A stretch of 64,000 nt of DNA from Agrostemma githago (lineage: Eukaryota; Streptophyta; Magnoliopsida; Caryophyllales; Caryophyllaceae). Positions 22,391 to 34,214 of this stretch are shown one piece after another. A program made the translations under genes and the position numbers. The first letter of the stretch is position 1. Each line of letters begins with the position of its first letter. Below the pieces are notes generated by a model. That model worked only from the letters and a program-made list of their open reading frames with translations, had not been told where the DNA came from and ran no database searches. The stretch covers positions 67,388,062-67,452,061 of the forward strand of contig OY288242.1 of NCBI GenBank assembly GCA_958450325.1, given 5' to 3'.

Positions 22391-25098
22391 TGTAGACACC
22401 CACATTTTTCCTGCTCGTGTCTGTAGCAATCTTCAACAAAACATCCGATGATGATCGGACACTAACATGCATCAATACGCTCAAATACGGACTCGGAATC
22501 AATAGTATCCGGCGTGGGCACTTAGCGAAGTACAAATCTCTCAAAATCGATCTCAAATCCAGACTCAGCGGGTCGTTTCCAACAAAATAAAGCTACTTTA
22601 AGACAAAACCGCCAGCAGGGGCAAACCCATCTTTGTCGACCGAGCCAAAACCGGTCAAAGTCGAAATCCAAAATTCAAAAGAGCGACATTGGCGTCCAAA
22701 TACAAAATTAATCCAAGTCAAAACAAAAACCTCATTTGCCTCGAATAACACGGATATCAATCCGTATTTTGAGCAACTTCCGATACGCGCGATTCCAATC
22801 GCCTGAGTCCAGGCTCCCCAAAACGGAGCCGCCTCGACTGGGGCGCCCCAATACTAAGGCGCGGGCCTCCGGGCGCCCGAATTCCGAGTCGAAACATTTC
22901 GCAAAGCACTATAAATACACCCTTACGTGCGTCATATCAAGGGTCGACATTTTCCCTCTCGAAAACTCTTAATCAGAAAAACCGAGAGCTTCCCTTCTCC
23001 CATACACACCTTAACTCACTTACATATACCGAACCGCTCCGTGTATCTACAACGATACTCCGCGAGCCCGTCTTTCGAAGCAATTGACATGTAGGTTGAG
23101 GTGTCCGAATCCTATCTCTAACCTTTTTAATTATCGTATACTAACATTACTAACTTTTTGTTTTTGTATACTAACATTTATTTTTCGTTCCTAACATCTA
23201 ACTACTAACATTCGACTATAAAATACTCGCCCTTTTACGTATCGAATACAAAGGGTGACGAGTTAAGGAAGCACGAATACAAGAGTATCGCACTCGAGTT
23301 GCCGCTCGCTTATCTCGTCACCCCGCGTATTTGGTTGTTTAAGGCGAGTCAACCCCCCAAAACGCTTTTACGATTTTGTTTATAATAATACCGTGTATAT
23401 TATATAATAAAAACTATTTTCAAAAACACAGTTTCGAGCGAATATCCGGTGATGCCGTTTGAACGTCGTAGGCCTAAAGGCCAAACGACGATCTCAATAA
23501 TGCAAAGGATTTAACATTCGCCGTGACAAATGGTCCTTCCAATCGAACGCATTCGATAATCAATTCTGCCCAAAGTCCGCATAACCATCAGACAAGACGC
23601 ACTGGAGGTGGCACCTCACAATTGAGGCGCGCCACCCCAGGCACCTGATGGTCAGGGTGCCTCATGGCGTGCGCCTGACCCATCGGGTTATGACGCGACC
23701 GTAGAATCCTTCGTCGAGTGTTTTCGATGCCATTTTCAAACGTCGCTCTAAATGCTTTATGTCGATTCCGTAATCGAGTGTTGTGCATGAAGAGTCATCG
23801 AAATTCGAAGTAGTACGAAGCCTCATGACGTCAATCCGAGAGTCGTACGGTCTATGTGACCCGATAACTACATCGCTATACGGAGGGCCTCGATATCCGT
23901 ATTAAGTCGATGTGTTCGATCTATATTATAAACCTATTATGGTCGAAATGAGATATCGTAGACTTCCAATATAGTCCACAACGATACGAAATTTTGCCTT
24001 GGGAATAATACTTGCGACTCTAGTTGACGCGTGCTAATCTATCACGCGTCCCCTTTCCAATCTCACATTTTATATTCGTTTTTACACCATTACAACTTTG
24101 AGCGAACGTCGCACGACATAAATCTTATACCGACTACTCCCCAGTCGGACTCGGTGTACGATGAATTGAGACAGGGAGATTTCGCTAGATAAGTCGGGAC
24201 GAGACATCGAGGCCTCGGGATCAAGCTAGCATCAGGCTTTGGTCCCAAACACTGCCTGTCTGGGCGCCCAAAGGCGCCTGCCTTTGGGTGCCTGATTTCC
24301 AGGCCACACTTGTTCGTGCGCCTAAGCCTCTATCCTCTGATTAATACGCAACATAATGCGGGGTCTGTCTAATCATTTGGTTTACGATTTCAGTTTGCGT
24401 TACTATTTACAAGTCCGTTTATAGTTTACGTTACCGTTTCTAACTCGATAATATTATTGCTAGTCGTATTGTGAAATCCGGGTTGTATTCCGCCCGTAAC
24501 TTGTAATCTATTTTCAAGTTATGTATTTCTGTTGCTTGGCATTTATTGCTTTCAAATGAACATCGCATGCTAAAACAACTTCGACTTATTTTGAGATGCA
24601 TTAAACGACGTAGTGAATATACAATTCGCATGTATAGCCTAAAATAATGGTTGTCATACATTTTCACCGTCTTACTAACGCGCACACTTAAACACCGATC
24701 GATATCATAGTAAAGGACGCTATGTGCGAGCGGGGTTGGGTGTCCTTCTTGCGCTTTCCAACACGTACCTTCACCCTTAACTCAGAACCTTCCATTTTTT
24801 GATACCCGAAACCATTGGCAACTAGAGTCATTCGATATACGATATTCAATCATTCGACATCGTTATCGTTATGCAAAGGGACGAACTCCACAAGCTCTAG
24901 TACTATAAGGCAAGACGTGCTTTGTGCGCGATACACCTAAGTATAGAGTGGGTTCGAACGGGCCCGAACTCCCATAAAGTTCGGTGGCGACTCCAATTTC
25001 GATTTAAGTTTCAACCTAAGAACAATCTTACCACTAGATTCATTCGCCTACCCAAACCCACGCGTGGCCGCTTCGGGGTGGACTTTGACATGTCCACG
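22391..25098 (+). mobile_element. Solo LTR of a diverged Tat/Ogre-like element
   Basis: Begins TGTAGACACCCACATTTTTC and ends GACATGTCCACG, with AAGTT on both sides (22386-22390 and 25099-25103). Related to the LTRs of copies A and B but clearly diverged and 2708 bp long. TATAAATA lies at 22910-22917. The last base pair is CG instead of the usual CA, a likely point change after insertion. No internal region is attached, so it probably formed by LTR-LTR recombination. Confidence 0.88.
22910..22917 (+). promoter_or_regulatory. TATA box of the solo LTR
   Basis: TATAAATA in the same relative place as in the LTRs of copies A and B. Confidence 0.6.
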
Positions 25099-25135
25099 AA
25101 GTTACAATAAAACAAAACCTCTTTATATTTTATCA

Positions 25136-25504
25136 ATGGAAGAAAAAAAAGTCCCTTCTTGTTAGTTAAGATGAAGTACGACTCACCCGTGTCATGAGAC
25201 GTGGTTATCCCTGACTTGGTGAGTCTGGTTATTGTGTTGGTCATCCCCGTCTCGGTGAGTCGGGTTATTAATCTATGAAAAAAATTGAGTTGAAAGTTCA
25301 ATTGTTGACTAGCAAGGCGATTATGCACGAATTGACTGGCGAGTCCGATTACGCACTTATCTTCAACAGCTCGTTTGATACGCAACGATGATAGAAGAAA
25401 ATTACGAAGATGAAGATCGTCAATTTTTTCTTCTTCTTAGTTTTATTGTAGGTTCAATCTCAAGGAAATTTTTAACAACATTACCCTGAGCTTGAGGAAG
25501 GGTA
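25136..25504 (+). other. Internal-region remnant between small-element LTRs
   Basis: About 370 bp with repeated GACTTGGTGAGTC/GTCTCGGTGAGTC phrases and a terminal GAGCTTGAGGAAGGG polypurine-like tract. No coding domain. It separates two LTRs of the same family. Confidence 0.5.
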
Positions 25505-25710
25505 TTACGGTATATTAACATATATACGGTTTATTACTGTATATAAGTTATATTAGTATGTTTAGTAAACACAGTATAGTAATATTGTGTGAATAAGCTA
25601 GATATTATTATATCTAGGATAGAATAAGGAATAATAATATCAATAAGATATGATTTAGCATAACCTATTTTAAATTAGATACGATATCTTCGTGATAATA
25701 TAAAGATGAG

Positions 25711-27652
25711 TGTAATACCCGTCGTGTATTACGAGTATCTCTTATTTAACCCGGGTCTCTTTAATGGATAGTAGTATATGTTATTGTTAAACCCGTTTCT
25801 CTTAGCCCATTATTAATGCCCGTATTATGTACTTGTGTTAATATAACCTAGTATGTACAGAGTAATACATAGTAAACTAAGATATGCTTATACCTAATTT
25901 ACTATAACATATAACCTAATACTACTATAGTATACTCCTAGCTACTATAAAGTACTCTATCTAATAACTCACGCCGCACACATCATTTCCTTTCTTTCAA
26001 TATGTTCGTTTCTTCATTATGCCGCACACTCCATTTCGTGTTGGCTTCAGCCCTCAACCCCACGTCAACCCTCACAAACACGCACCCACGCTTAATCGGC
26101 AAACAAGAGGAAGGAGCGGGAGTGTCGAGTCAGACCATTAATCTTGCCGTGTATACGTTGTTAGGTACAACTACGTTGTAGTTCCGTTTAACATCATTAA
26201 TTTTAAATAGATCTCATATTAGAAGGGTCCGGCCAGATTAGGGCCAAGGTCCGACTAATGTGCTGTTGCCGGATTGGTCATTGTTATGTTACAGTCGTTG
26301 TCGTATTATGGCCATTGTCGTGAGTACTTCTATGTCGGAGTCGGAGTCGGAATCGAGATTGTTGTTGTCATGATTAATTATGTCGTGCGTTATGGTCGTG
26401 TCGGGGGTTATCGTGTTGATGTTTGTTGGGTAGCGATGTCGTCGTAAAGTTGCTATTAACAGGCTGTTGTTGTACTTCTATTGGAGGTAGTACTAAGAGA
26501 GTCGGTGTACTGTTGTCCGTATATTGTCATTATTGTCGGGGTCCGCTGGTCCGTGCTGCTGTTAGAGAGAATATGAAGGAGTAGTCGTGTCGTCATGTCC
26601 GGCTAGGGTTATTGTCATGTATGTTGTTAGGGTGGTCTAGTTTAATTAGGGTAGTATCCGTTATATAATAAGAGTAATAAGTTATGACTAAGTTGGTGTT
26701 TGGTTTCATTTAATTACGTTAGGATCAATATTAATCTAAATATATAATATTTTACTAGGATTGGATTGCGTATGATTTCCATGGTGATTTGTACTACCGA
26801 TGCGGTGGTGACATGTTGACTAGGTAAGGTTTTCCTTACTTAGAATATGTTCATATTATGATGCATGTATTGGTTACGAGTACGATATGATATCGTGCTA
26901 ATGAGAATAATGTTGAATAATGATGGGAGAATGATTGATAAATATTTATATATTGGAGTTGGTGAGGCTAGCTTTAGACCTAGCCGGGGCCCTTGATCAC
27001 GGTCCCCTCCCTGATTTCTCCTCGCGGGTTGTTGAACCTGCGGGGGGTGTGCTCACTCAGAATGAAAGGGTCTGCCAGAAGAGTTGAGATGAGATTATTG
27101 ATTGGTACCGTGATGGTACTGAAGGTTGAAATGGGATTATTGATTGGTACCGTGATGGTACCGAGAATGTCGAGATGACAATGAGGATTGGTACCGATGA
27201 TGGTACTAAGACGGTTGAGACTTAATGTTTTATATTACGTACTTGTGTTATGATGTTGGCATGTTCTAACCGTATTCTCTGTTTAAATTGTCACCCTACT
27301 TTATTGGGGACCTGCGACGATCCAATTGACATTTCTGATTTTTTGGGGAGCAGTGCTAGTGTGCAAGTTGATTATGTGTAATGATTGTTTTCTGGTTGAC
27401 TGTACGGGATGGGTCTGTGCGGTCACTGACCACGTTTATAGGTTGTAGTCATATTAGTTGTGCTTCCGTTGTTGTAATTGTGTGACCGTGTTCCCTAGAT
27501 ACGAGATTGTAATAATCTACTATTTAGTTTTAAATGGTTGGTTTCAGAATTATATTGTAATGGACTACTACCTCGGGTAATACCGAGATGGTAACATCTT
27601 TATTTACTTGGAAATGTCTTGATAAGACTTCTGGGTAAATGGGGGTGTTACA
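25711..27652. mobile_element. Solo LTR of a gypsy-type (chromovirus-like) element
   Basis: 1942 bp from TGTAATACCCG to GGGGGTGTTACA, with ATGAG on both sides (25706-25710 and 27653-27657). The TGTAAYACCC and GGGTGTTACA ends are common in plant chromovirus LTRs. No internal region remains. Confidence 0.87.
27086..27214. repeat. Short tandem repeat in the solo LTR
   Basis: Three units of roughly 45 bp around GATTGGTACCGTGATGGTAC. The palindrome GGTACC recurs. Confidence 0.7.
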
Positions 27653-27729
27653 ATGAGTATATTTGTATTCATATTCAAGCCATAACGTTTAATAATACTA
27701 CAAAACTTCTTCCTTATATTTTTTCAAGA

Positions 27730-28068
27730 ACCTCAAACGTTCTCCGATGCTTCTATAATTTTGTGTGGACATTTATACAGACCCGATGAAAACTTTGTAT
27801 AAGTTTCAGCCATTTTTATTCAGAACCCCGAAACTGTGAAAAATGTGTATTATATACACTACGAATCGAGCCGTACGGAAGCTCATATCGGTTCACATTT
27901 AATATCAACCTGATTTTCTTAACACGTGACTAGGGTGTCTTCGGAATGTACCCGACTCAATTTTACACACAAAGAATAAGAATAAGTCGCTTTTACAAGA
28001 AAAACTTATTTTCTATACCGGTAGTTTAACACAAACCGGAACCCTCAAACGTTCTCCATTACTATTCA
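27730..28068. repeat. Continuation of the 305-bp tandem repeat
   Basis: Resumes with AACCTCAAACGTTCTCC, the part missing at 3556, and continues through one full monomer (AAAACTTTGTATAAG, TGTGTATTATATACACTA, GTGACTAGGGTGTCTTCGG) into the start of the next. This shows the nest at 3557-27729 was inserted into the array. Confidence 0.75.
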
Positions 28069-28780
28069 TACTAGTACAGACCCCGTGCATGTATGCAAGG
28101 TATTTATAGATTTTTTTTAATTAGTTATTTATACAAAATAGATTTTAATTAGAAACCCGATAACTTTTCATGGATATAATAAAACAATTTGAAATTGCAT
28201 AATTAATCAAGATAATGACTTCGGCTAATATTATGAAATATGTAGTCCAAAAAATTACTACCTCTGTATTTTATCGAGACAATCATTTCTCTTTTAAATA
28301 TTTTTTATAATATATGAATAATTTGTGTAAATTGTGAAATGTGTATTCATTTTATATTTATTTTCATATAGAGTATAATTTTATACTCTTGAAGTTTAGA
28401 TGTAGTTATTTTCAGTATATATATCATTTGTTCATAAAAATAGTTTATAATTGTTGTTAGAAATTTAAGCAACTACTCCCTCCGTTTTTTATGTTTCTTC
28501 CCATTTCAATTAAATACTCCTCACTAATCTTAAAAAGCAGGAAGAAATAAAAAAACGGATGGAATATATTTCTACAATTTATTTTCATCGATATACCCAT
28601 TATTAGTTTTTAAATATTTAACCCAGACGTATTCTTTATATGATATGATTGATAATTGAGTGTGGTTCTTTACTTATTTGTTATAATGATTTTGTCCAAA
28701 TTGAGAACTTAAAATTTAGGTGGAAAAAGTTTTGAAATTTTTTATTCTCTTAGCTAATAGAGGATAACAATTAAAATAAT
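28069..28780. other. AT-rich non-coding stretch
   Basis: No gene. Near 28071 ACTAGTACAGACCCCGTGCA is followed by an imperfect hairpin CCGTGCATGTATGCAAGG. The rest is AT-rich and holds one MITE. Confidence 0.45.
28476..28564. mobile_element. Stowaway-like MITE
   Basis: CTCCCTCCGTTTTTTATGTT at the left and the inverted AAAAAAACGGATGGAA at the right, with TA on both sides. About 89 bp. Confidence 0.75.
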
Positions 28781-30081
28781 TGTGGACATGACATAGGTCC
28801 ACCCCGACGTGGCCACGCGCGGGTTTGGGGAGGCGAATGAATCTCCATATGAGAATGGATAGAATTGAAATTTAAATCGAAGTTGGAGTCGCCACCGAAC
28901 TTTGTGGGAGTTCGGGCCCGTTCGAACCCACTCTATGTCGTAGTGAGTCGTATACAAAATACGGCTCATTTCCGATGTCAGAGTTTATTGGGTTCGTCCC
29001 TTAGCATTTGATACCGATACCGACTTGATCGGATATCATGTATTGAATGACTCTCGTTGCCAATAGTTTCGGACATCCGGAAACCGAGGTTCTGAGTAAG
29101 GGGTGAGGGTACGTGTTGGGAAGTTCACAAAGAACACCCAACCCCGCCCGCACATTAGCGGCCTCTACTAGGATATCGTTTGATGTTTTAATACGCGTGT
29201 TAGTTCAACGATGAAATGATATGCAAACATTGTTTTCCCTAAACATGCGAGAATTGAATGGGTTGCTAAGTCGATTTAATGCAACTAAAATTAACGTCAA
29301 AGTTGTATTTTAGCATGTGAGGTTCGTTTTAGTCTAATAAAACAGAAGATAAAAAGAAGTTGCTAAAAAGATGAACAAACGTGTTAGTAACGATTGAATA
29401 ATAAAAATAAATATGATAATATGCATGATTATGAAAAAGGATTTTATGATACGTGATGGATTAAACACGTGTAGACCAAGGTCGAAAAATATTTGTCGAA
29501 ATCTGAAAATATGCCGAGAAAGCTGCTGTTTTATGTAAGAAACGATGTAAAAAAAAAAAAGAGAAACGAGAAAAAAATGGGTCGCGGTTTACAGGCCCCC
29601 GCGCGACTCGCCCGGGAGGGGGCGCGACTCGCGCGGGTAGCTGTCTCGGCTCGGGTTTTTCGAAAGTCGTTAATTTTAATAAATCGCGTACAAATATAGA
29701 TTAATTTATACTCGATTTATATTTTCGATATTCGTCGTATCCGATATTCGATTATGAAATCGATATCAAATATTCGGAATGATTTTTAGAATTTTTTTTT
29801 ATAAAATCGTTTTGAAAAGAGATTGAACGAAAAGAAAAAAATGTTAATTCTCTCCGCGATAAAATCGTCGTATTTTGTTTTAAAAAAGTATGTAACGATT
29901 TTTAGCATCAACGAGAATTAATTTAGTTCTTGTTAGATACGATATTCGATTAGAGAATCGATATCGTATTTTAAGAACGTTTCGTTATATATGAAAATAG
30001 TTTTAGTAATATCGATATTAGAAATAATAAAACAATGAACGACCCGTAAAAAAACAATGACGACCGACGACCCGTAAAAAA

Positions 30082-30117
<36 letters not shown>

Positions 30118-31059
30118 AAGGAGAAGTCGGGTTGGATTACACCCTCAACCTACATGCTTTTGTTAACTCGGATCGGGGCTCGTCGGAATGTGGCTAAGGC
30201 ACGGGAGCGTCGGGTTAATGTCGATGAGTTGTGGTGGTTTTGGTTTGGACGTGAAGGATGACGAATTTAAGGCCGGTTTTTCGTAGTCTCGGGTTACACT
30301 ATCGGTTTCTCGATGCTAGGTGTGAGAGTCTCGAGGTGTATGAATAATTGGTTGATGTGTTGAATGTGTATGAATATTGTGTGTGTCGGGGATTGTATGA
30401 ATTAATCGTGTGTGAATAATGTGTATGAAAATTGTGTTGTGTGTTGTGTGCAAAGGGTCCTATTTATAGGGGAAGAAGGTTGAGAGAGTTATCTTGCTTG
30501 TATGACAAGAAATACCAATCGGGATAGGAAATGTAGGAAGTTGTGAGGAACGAGAATTCCGTTACTTGGCAAAGAAGAAAAGGGAACCGGCTGAAAACAG
30601 CCTGCTCGGCCGGGTATTCCATGCTCGGTCGAATGCTCGATTCGGTATTCGGATAGGATTCCTACTTGAGATCGAATTCTACCTTTAACGGAATTGTTTA
30701 ATATTTGTGTAGCTAATTTTTTGTGGAGTTTGAGCTCAAATCAGCCACGTGAGGTGACACGGCTGACTAACGCGTCTCGAGAAAATATCTTTGACCGGGT
30801 TTGACTCGGTCGCTAAAAGACGGTTTTGCCCCTGGTGTCGGATTCGACCCAAATTAGTCTTATTTGACTCGAAATGACCCACTGAGCCTGAATTTGAGGT
30901 TGGTTTTGTGAGATTTGTACTCCTTAAAAAGCCCAAGCTAAATATCCATGATTTCGAGCCCATTTCCGAGTACGTTAAAGCATGTTTGCGTCCGATCATC
31001 ATCGGGTGTTTTTTGGAAACTGCTATAGACACCTGGCGGTCAAAATGTAGGTGTCTACA
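28781..31059 (-). repeat. 3' LTR of copy B
   Basis: 2279 bp, TGTGGACATGACATAGG to GGTGTCTACA on the plus strand. Contains a (GA)n tract at 30083-30113, longer than that in the sister LTR, and strong hairpins at 29937-29969 and 29738-29774. The small plus-strand ORF at 29493-29699 is not a gene. Confidence 0.92.
30461..30468 (-). promoter_or_regulatory. TATA box, 3' LTR of copy B
   Basis: Minus-strand TATAAATA, equivalent to 6016-6023. Confidence 0.7.
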
Positions 31060-33536
31060 GAGCCCCCACTCTGACTGAGGCTTGGACAGGGCAAAAGTCA
31101 GAGTAGCTACCAGGCCAATCAAAGATTAAGACCTGGAAGACTTCCGATCGGGTCGTTTAAAGTCCATTAGACCTGCGTAAAGGGCCCGCCGGCCACAGAC
31201 TAGAAATGTACCTGAGCTGATGACAACTCCGTGGGGAATTGAACTCGTCGTATAAGACTTAGGTGCGCCTATATATGGGCTCATCTTGTTAAATGCCGCT
31301 GGGGAGTTACGTGAATTGCGCTGTCGTGATTTGTACCTGTATAAGTTACAAAAAATTTTGCATGCAACACGTAGGCGAAACAAATATGACTCGCGCTGGG
31401 GAGTAAAAATGATTTTTGCTGCATTTTGAAATCGAAGTCCTGAAAGCAACTCACGTGCTAGGAGATGGGTTTCCAAAATTGAAAGAGGTGGAGAAGAAAT
31501 TTGCAGTTTAAATAGACTGAAATTTGACCTTGTCAAAAAGATTTTTTTTTTTCAAATGGCAAAGTTTTGCAAATTTTGAAGTAAGAATTTGAAGAGAGGT
31601 CTACTGACAGACTCGACTCTGGACGCGACCGGACGAGTTGACAGACATGACTGGACTCTCGAGGGGTTGGACCGTGACTCGGTAGGGAGTGGGCCACCTA
31701 ACAAGACTCTTAAATTGCGCTATTCCGTAGCCTAGGCGAGTAGCAACACGGTCGTACATCGAAATGAGAAGGATGCGTTATAGGGGAATTGCAGTAGTCT
31801 GTAATGAGACTGTTGTAGTCTAGTGCTCTCTTGGATTTTTGATTTTAGGGTACATTTCCAAAGTGGGTATTGCCTCGAGTCGTGACAGATAATTGTCCTC
31901 GAGTGAGCCGAGTGCTAGGACACACTGTAGAAAGGTGGCTAGATTTTTGAAATTATTTGGATTATGTGAATGGATGGAGAACTTCTGCCTAGGAGAAGCC
32001 CCCAGAATGACAAAGCTAACTGTCGAGAACATGACAGTGTCGTGACCGGAATGATGGTGCTTTTTGAATGTGTGTCAATGTGGGTGGTTGTGCCTCTGTT
32101 GAAAGGCTGCCTACGTATTCACATGTGGTGAAATCAAACCAAGCCGTAGTTCAGTGGATTATGGTGCCTAGTTTATTAGGGCTTTGTGTGTAACTAGCCA
32201 TAGCGATGGTGTAGGCTAGGTGCATTCCCAGTGATGTCTTGATCAAAGGGCTAGAATGGTTAGGATATTGATCCTGTGACTGTGAGCGTTCTCCGGGATA
32301 GCCCCCAGAGGTGGTGTGCACTATTTGGGCATGTTCTATGCCGACCGCAAGTTGAGTTCCCGTGTTTGGGGTTGGTAACTGGTTTGAATGAGAAGAATTG
32401 GAATGGGATTTAACGACTTCTGCTCTCGGGGATTTTAACGAGTTTTGCTCTCAGGGATTTTAACGAGTTTTGCTCTCGGGGGGATTTGACGAGTTTTGCT
32501 CTCGGAGGGATTCGACGAGTTTTGCTCTCGGGGGATTTGACGAGTTCTGCTCTCGGGGGATTTGACGAGTTTTGATCTCGGGGGGATTTGACGAGTTTTG
32601 CTCTAGGGGGATTTGACGAGTTTTGCTCTCGAGGATTTGACGAGTTTTGCTCTCGGGTTTGCGTATGGTGATTGTGAATTGTAAAGGGGAAGTCGAGTAA
32701 AATGGCTCGAACTTTGATCGGGATAGGTTTTGATAATGCGAGATCTGATTTCCATGTCTGGCCCTAATGGTTAGGGGTATCCTATGGAGCTTGAATCCTC
32801 AAAATTCCGGGCTGTCTCTAGCCTGGGTCTCGGGAAGGTCTTGAGGGTTGTAATGTGGGAAGGCTAAATGTGGTGTTAGTTGACCTGCTCGATCTCTCCC
32901 TTATTTGATGGTATGAATCTCGACCGTACCCTGGTCATGGGGCTTTCACTTGAATTGACCGTTGATCATGGTCATGGGTTTTTTTATCATGGCCAGCTTT
33001 TTTATTTTGGCATTTTGCTTTTTCCTTTTGGACTTTTGTTTTTTTTTTGTCCAGTTTTTTTTATCATGGCTAGCTCTTTTATTTTGGCCTTTTGCTTTTT
33101 TTTTTGGTTGGTCAGACTAACACCTAAGGTAGGGATCGGTTAGTCTTATTGGATGGGTGTTTTATTGTGGGAAATGGGCTTGCCTCCCGTCTTTAACCCA
33201 AACTAAGAGATTACCTAGATTTGTCATAGGATTCGATACCGCTCCTGCTAAGGGTAGTTATGTGGCTTTCTATACCAGACATGGAACAGGTAAAGGAAAA
33301 CACGGGTCTCATTTCCTGCAATCATTACAGATGTGCCTATAATAGTCACGTGCGTGTGCTCACAGTGTATGATGGTGTTCATCATGTTCTCGGAAATACA
33401 TAAGGAAATTATATATGAGAAATAGAAAAGCTGATTTTATTGAATTTTGAAAAAGAGGACAGAATACAATTGACTCTGACTCTGACTTTGAAATTGAAAT
33501 AAATAGTATATCCTAGACTCGGACTCATACTTGGAC
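31060..33536 (-). other. Non-coding 3' internal region of copy B
   Basis: Starts at the 3' LTR with the purine-rich tract (minus-strand GAGTGGGGGCTC). ORFs at 31126-31536 and 31820-32032 show no domain. The uninterrupted target of copy A's CACTA element is at about 33219-33240. Confidence 0.65.
32405..32659 (-). repeat. Tandem array of about 28-bp units, roughly ten copies
   Basis: The plus strand shows GATTTGACGAGTTTTGCTCT followed by CGGGG, repeated about ten times with small variations. It lies upstream of the 3' LTR, in the variable zone where copy A instead has the unrelated 65-bp hairpin array. Confidence 0.9.
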
Positions 33537-34214
33537 TTAAATCAAATCCGGACTCTTGGATGCATAAGAGGTAGATTGGATGCTTTGGTCATCGGGCCCT
33601 GTATAGTCCATGAGGGGCTTTGCAAGTGACAAAGTTTCCAAAACGGGAGTTTTCCCGGCATCGAGGAAGTCTTGAATGAGATGTTTCAGTTTCCAGCACT
33701 GTTCTGTATCGTGTCCCCTCCCTCTGTGGAATTTGCAGTAATGCTCGTCGTTCCATGCTTTGGAGCGTTTTTCCGAAGGTGGGTCGGCTGTTGGGCCTAT
33801 AGGTAGTATTAGGCCCTTCGGAACCAACCTCTGGAAAGCGACGGTGTAGGACATATCCAAGTGGGTAAATGTCCTTTCCTTTGACTGGTTCTTGATTTTT
33901 GGAGAGGTGACTTGAGGGTTACCTCTCTTGGTCTTGCCATCTTGAGGGTATCGGACAGTTTCGTAAGAGTGTTCACCTTTCAAATGGCTCAGTTGGGTGA
34001 TAGGCTGTCTTACCCGCTCTAGTTGTGCTAGACGGGATCGGGTTCTTACAAGATCCTCTTCGATGATGGTTACCCTAGAACTTAGGTTATCTAGGGCAGT
34101 ATTGATTTTCGAGAAGATATTGTTAATGGAGCAAGATAGCATAAGCATACTTCCCTGGATATCCCCTTTCTCGACGGCGCAGGATTTGTTATGGTTTGGT
34201 AGTATCTCGTTCAT
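33537..34214 (-). CDS. Gag C-terminal remnant with CHHC zinc-knuckle, copy B
   Basis: Open for 225 codons. Residues 25-70 are predicted to be a coiled coil by eye (regular Leu/Ile spacing in INTALDNLSSRVTIIEEDLV). Residues 160-173 give C-x2-H-x4-H-x4-C in YCKFHRGRGHDTEQC, followed by a hydrophobic helix (WKLKHLIQDFLDAGK). This zinc finger and helix are the usual C-terminal end of gag in Ogre/Tat and Athila elements, where it binds RNA. The N-terminal gag capsid region and all of pol are missing, and translation would start at the Met near 34212. That the frame stayed open while everything else decayed may be chance or selection for packaging. Copy A has lost this block. Confidence 0.7.
   Translation of the reverse strand: MNEILPNHNKSCAVEKGDIQGSMLMLSCSINNIFSKINTALDNLSSRVTIIEEDLVRTRSRLAQLERVRQPITQLSHLKGEHSYETVRYPQDGKTKRGNPQVTSPKIKNQSKERTFTHLDMSYTVAFQRLVPKGLILPIGPTADPPSEKRSKAWNDEHYCKFHRGRGHDTEQCWKLKHLIQDFLDAGKTPVLETLSLAKPLMDYTGPDDQSIQSTSYASKSPDLI

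Larger units (their letters stand above)
22022..25135 (+). mobile_element. Second plus-strand LTR of the small element, split by a solo LTR
   Basis: Starts near ATTGGGGATACCG and ends TTTTATCA at 25135. Holds about seven hairpin-minisatellite units at 22051-22290. The solo LTR at 22391-25098 is inserted in its tail, and the tail resumes after the AAGTT duplication with ACAATAAAACAAAACCTCTT, matching 21350-21372. Confidence 0.72.
25505..27729 (+). mobile_element. Third plus-strand LTR of the small element, split by a solo LTR
   Basis: Starts TATTACGGTATATTAAC, carries only one minisatellite unit (AGTATAGTAATATTGTGTGA), and shows the conserved tail with GATACGATATCTTCGTGATA. The tail is interrupted at ATGAG by the solo LTR at 25711-27652 and resumes TATATTTGTATTCATATTCA. 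At 27729 it gives way to the 305-bp repeat. Confidence 0.65.

Noticed and set aside
25011..25385. 124-codon minus-strand ORF
   Set aside because: It spans the end of the solo LTR and the flanking small LTR element, so it crosses an insertion junction and is accidental.
28069..28120. Helitron-like or SINE-like start (ACTAGTACAGACCCCGTGCA with hairpin)
   Set aside because: No matching end, no CTRR terminus found and no known family recalled; too weak to call.
30736..31122. 128-codon minus-strand ORF and its relative at 37705-38052
   Set aside because: Part of the LTR start of copy B; the frame is not kept in copy A and no domain is seen.
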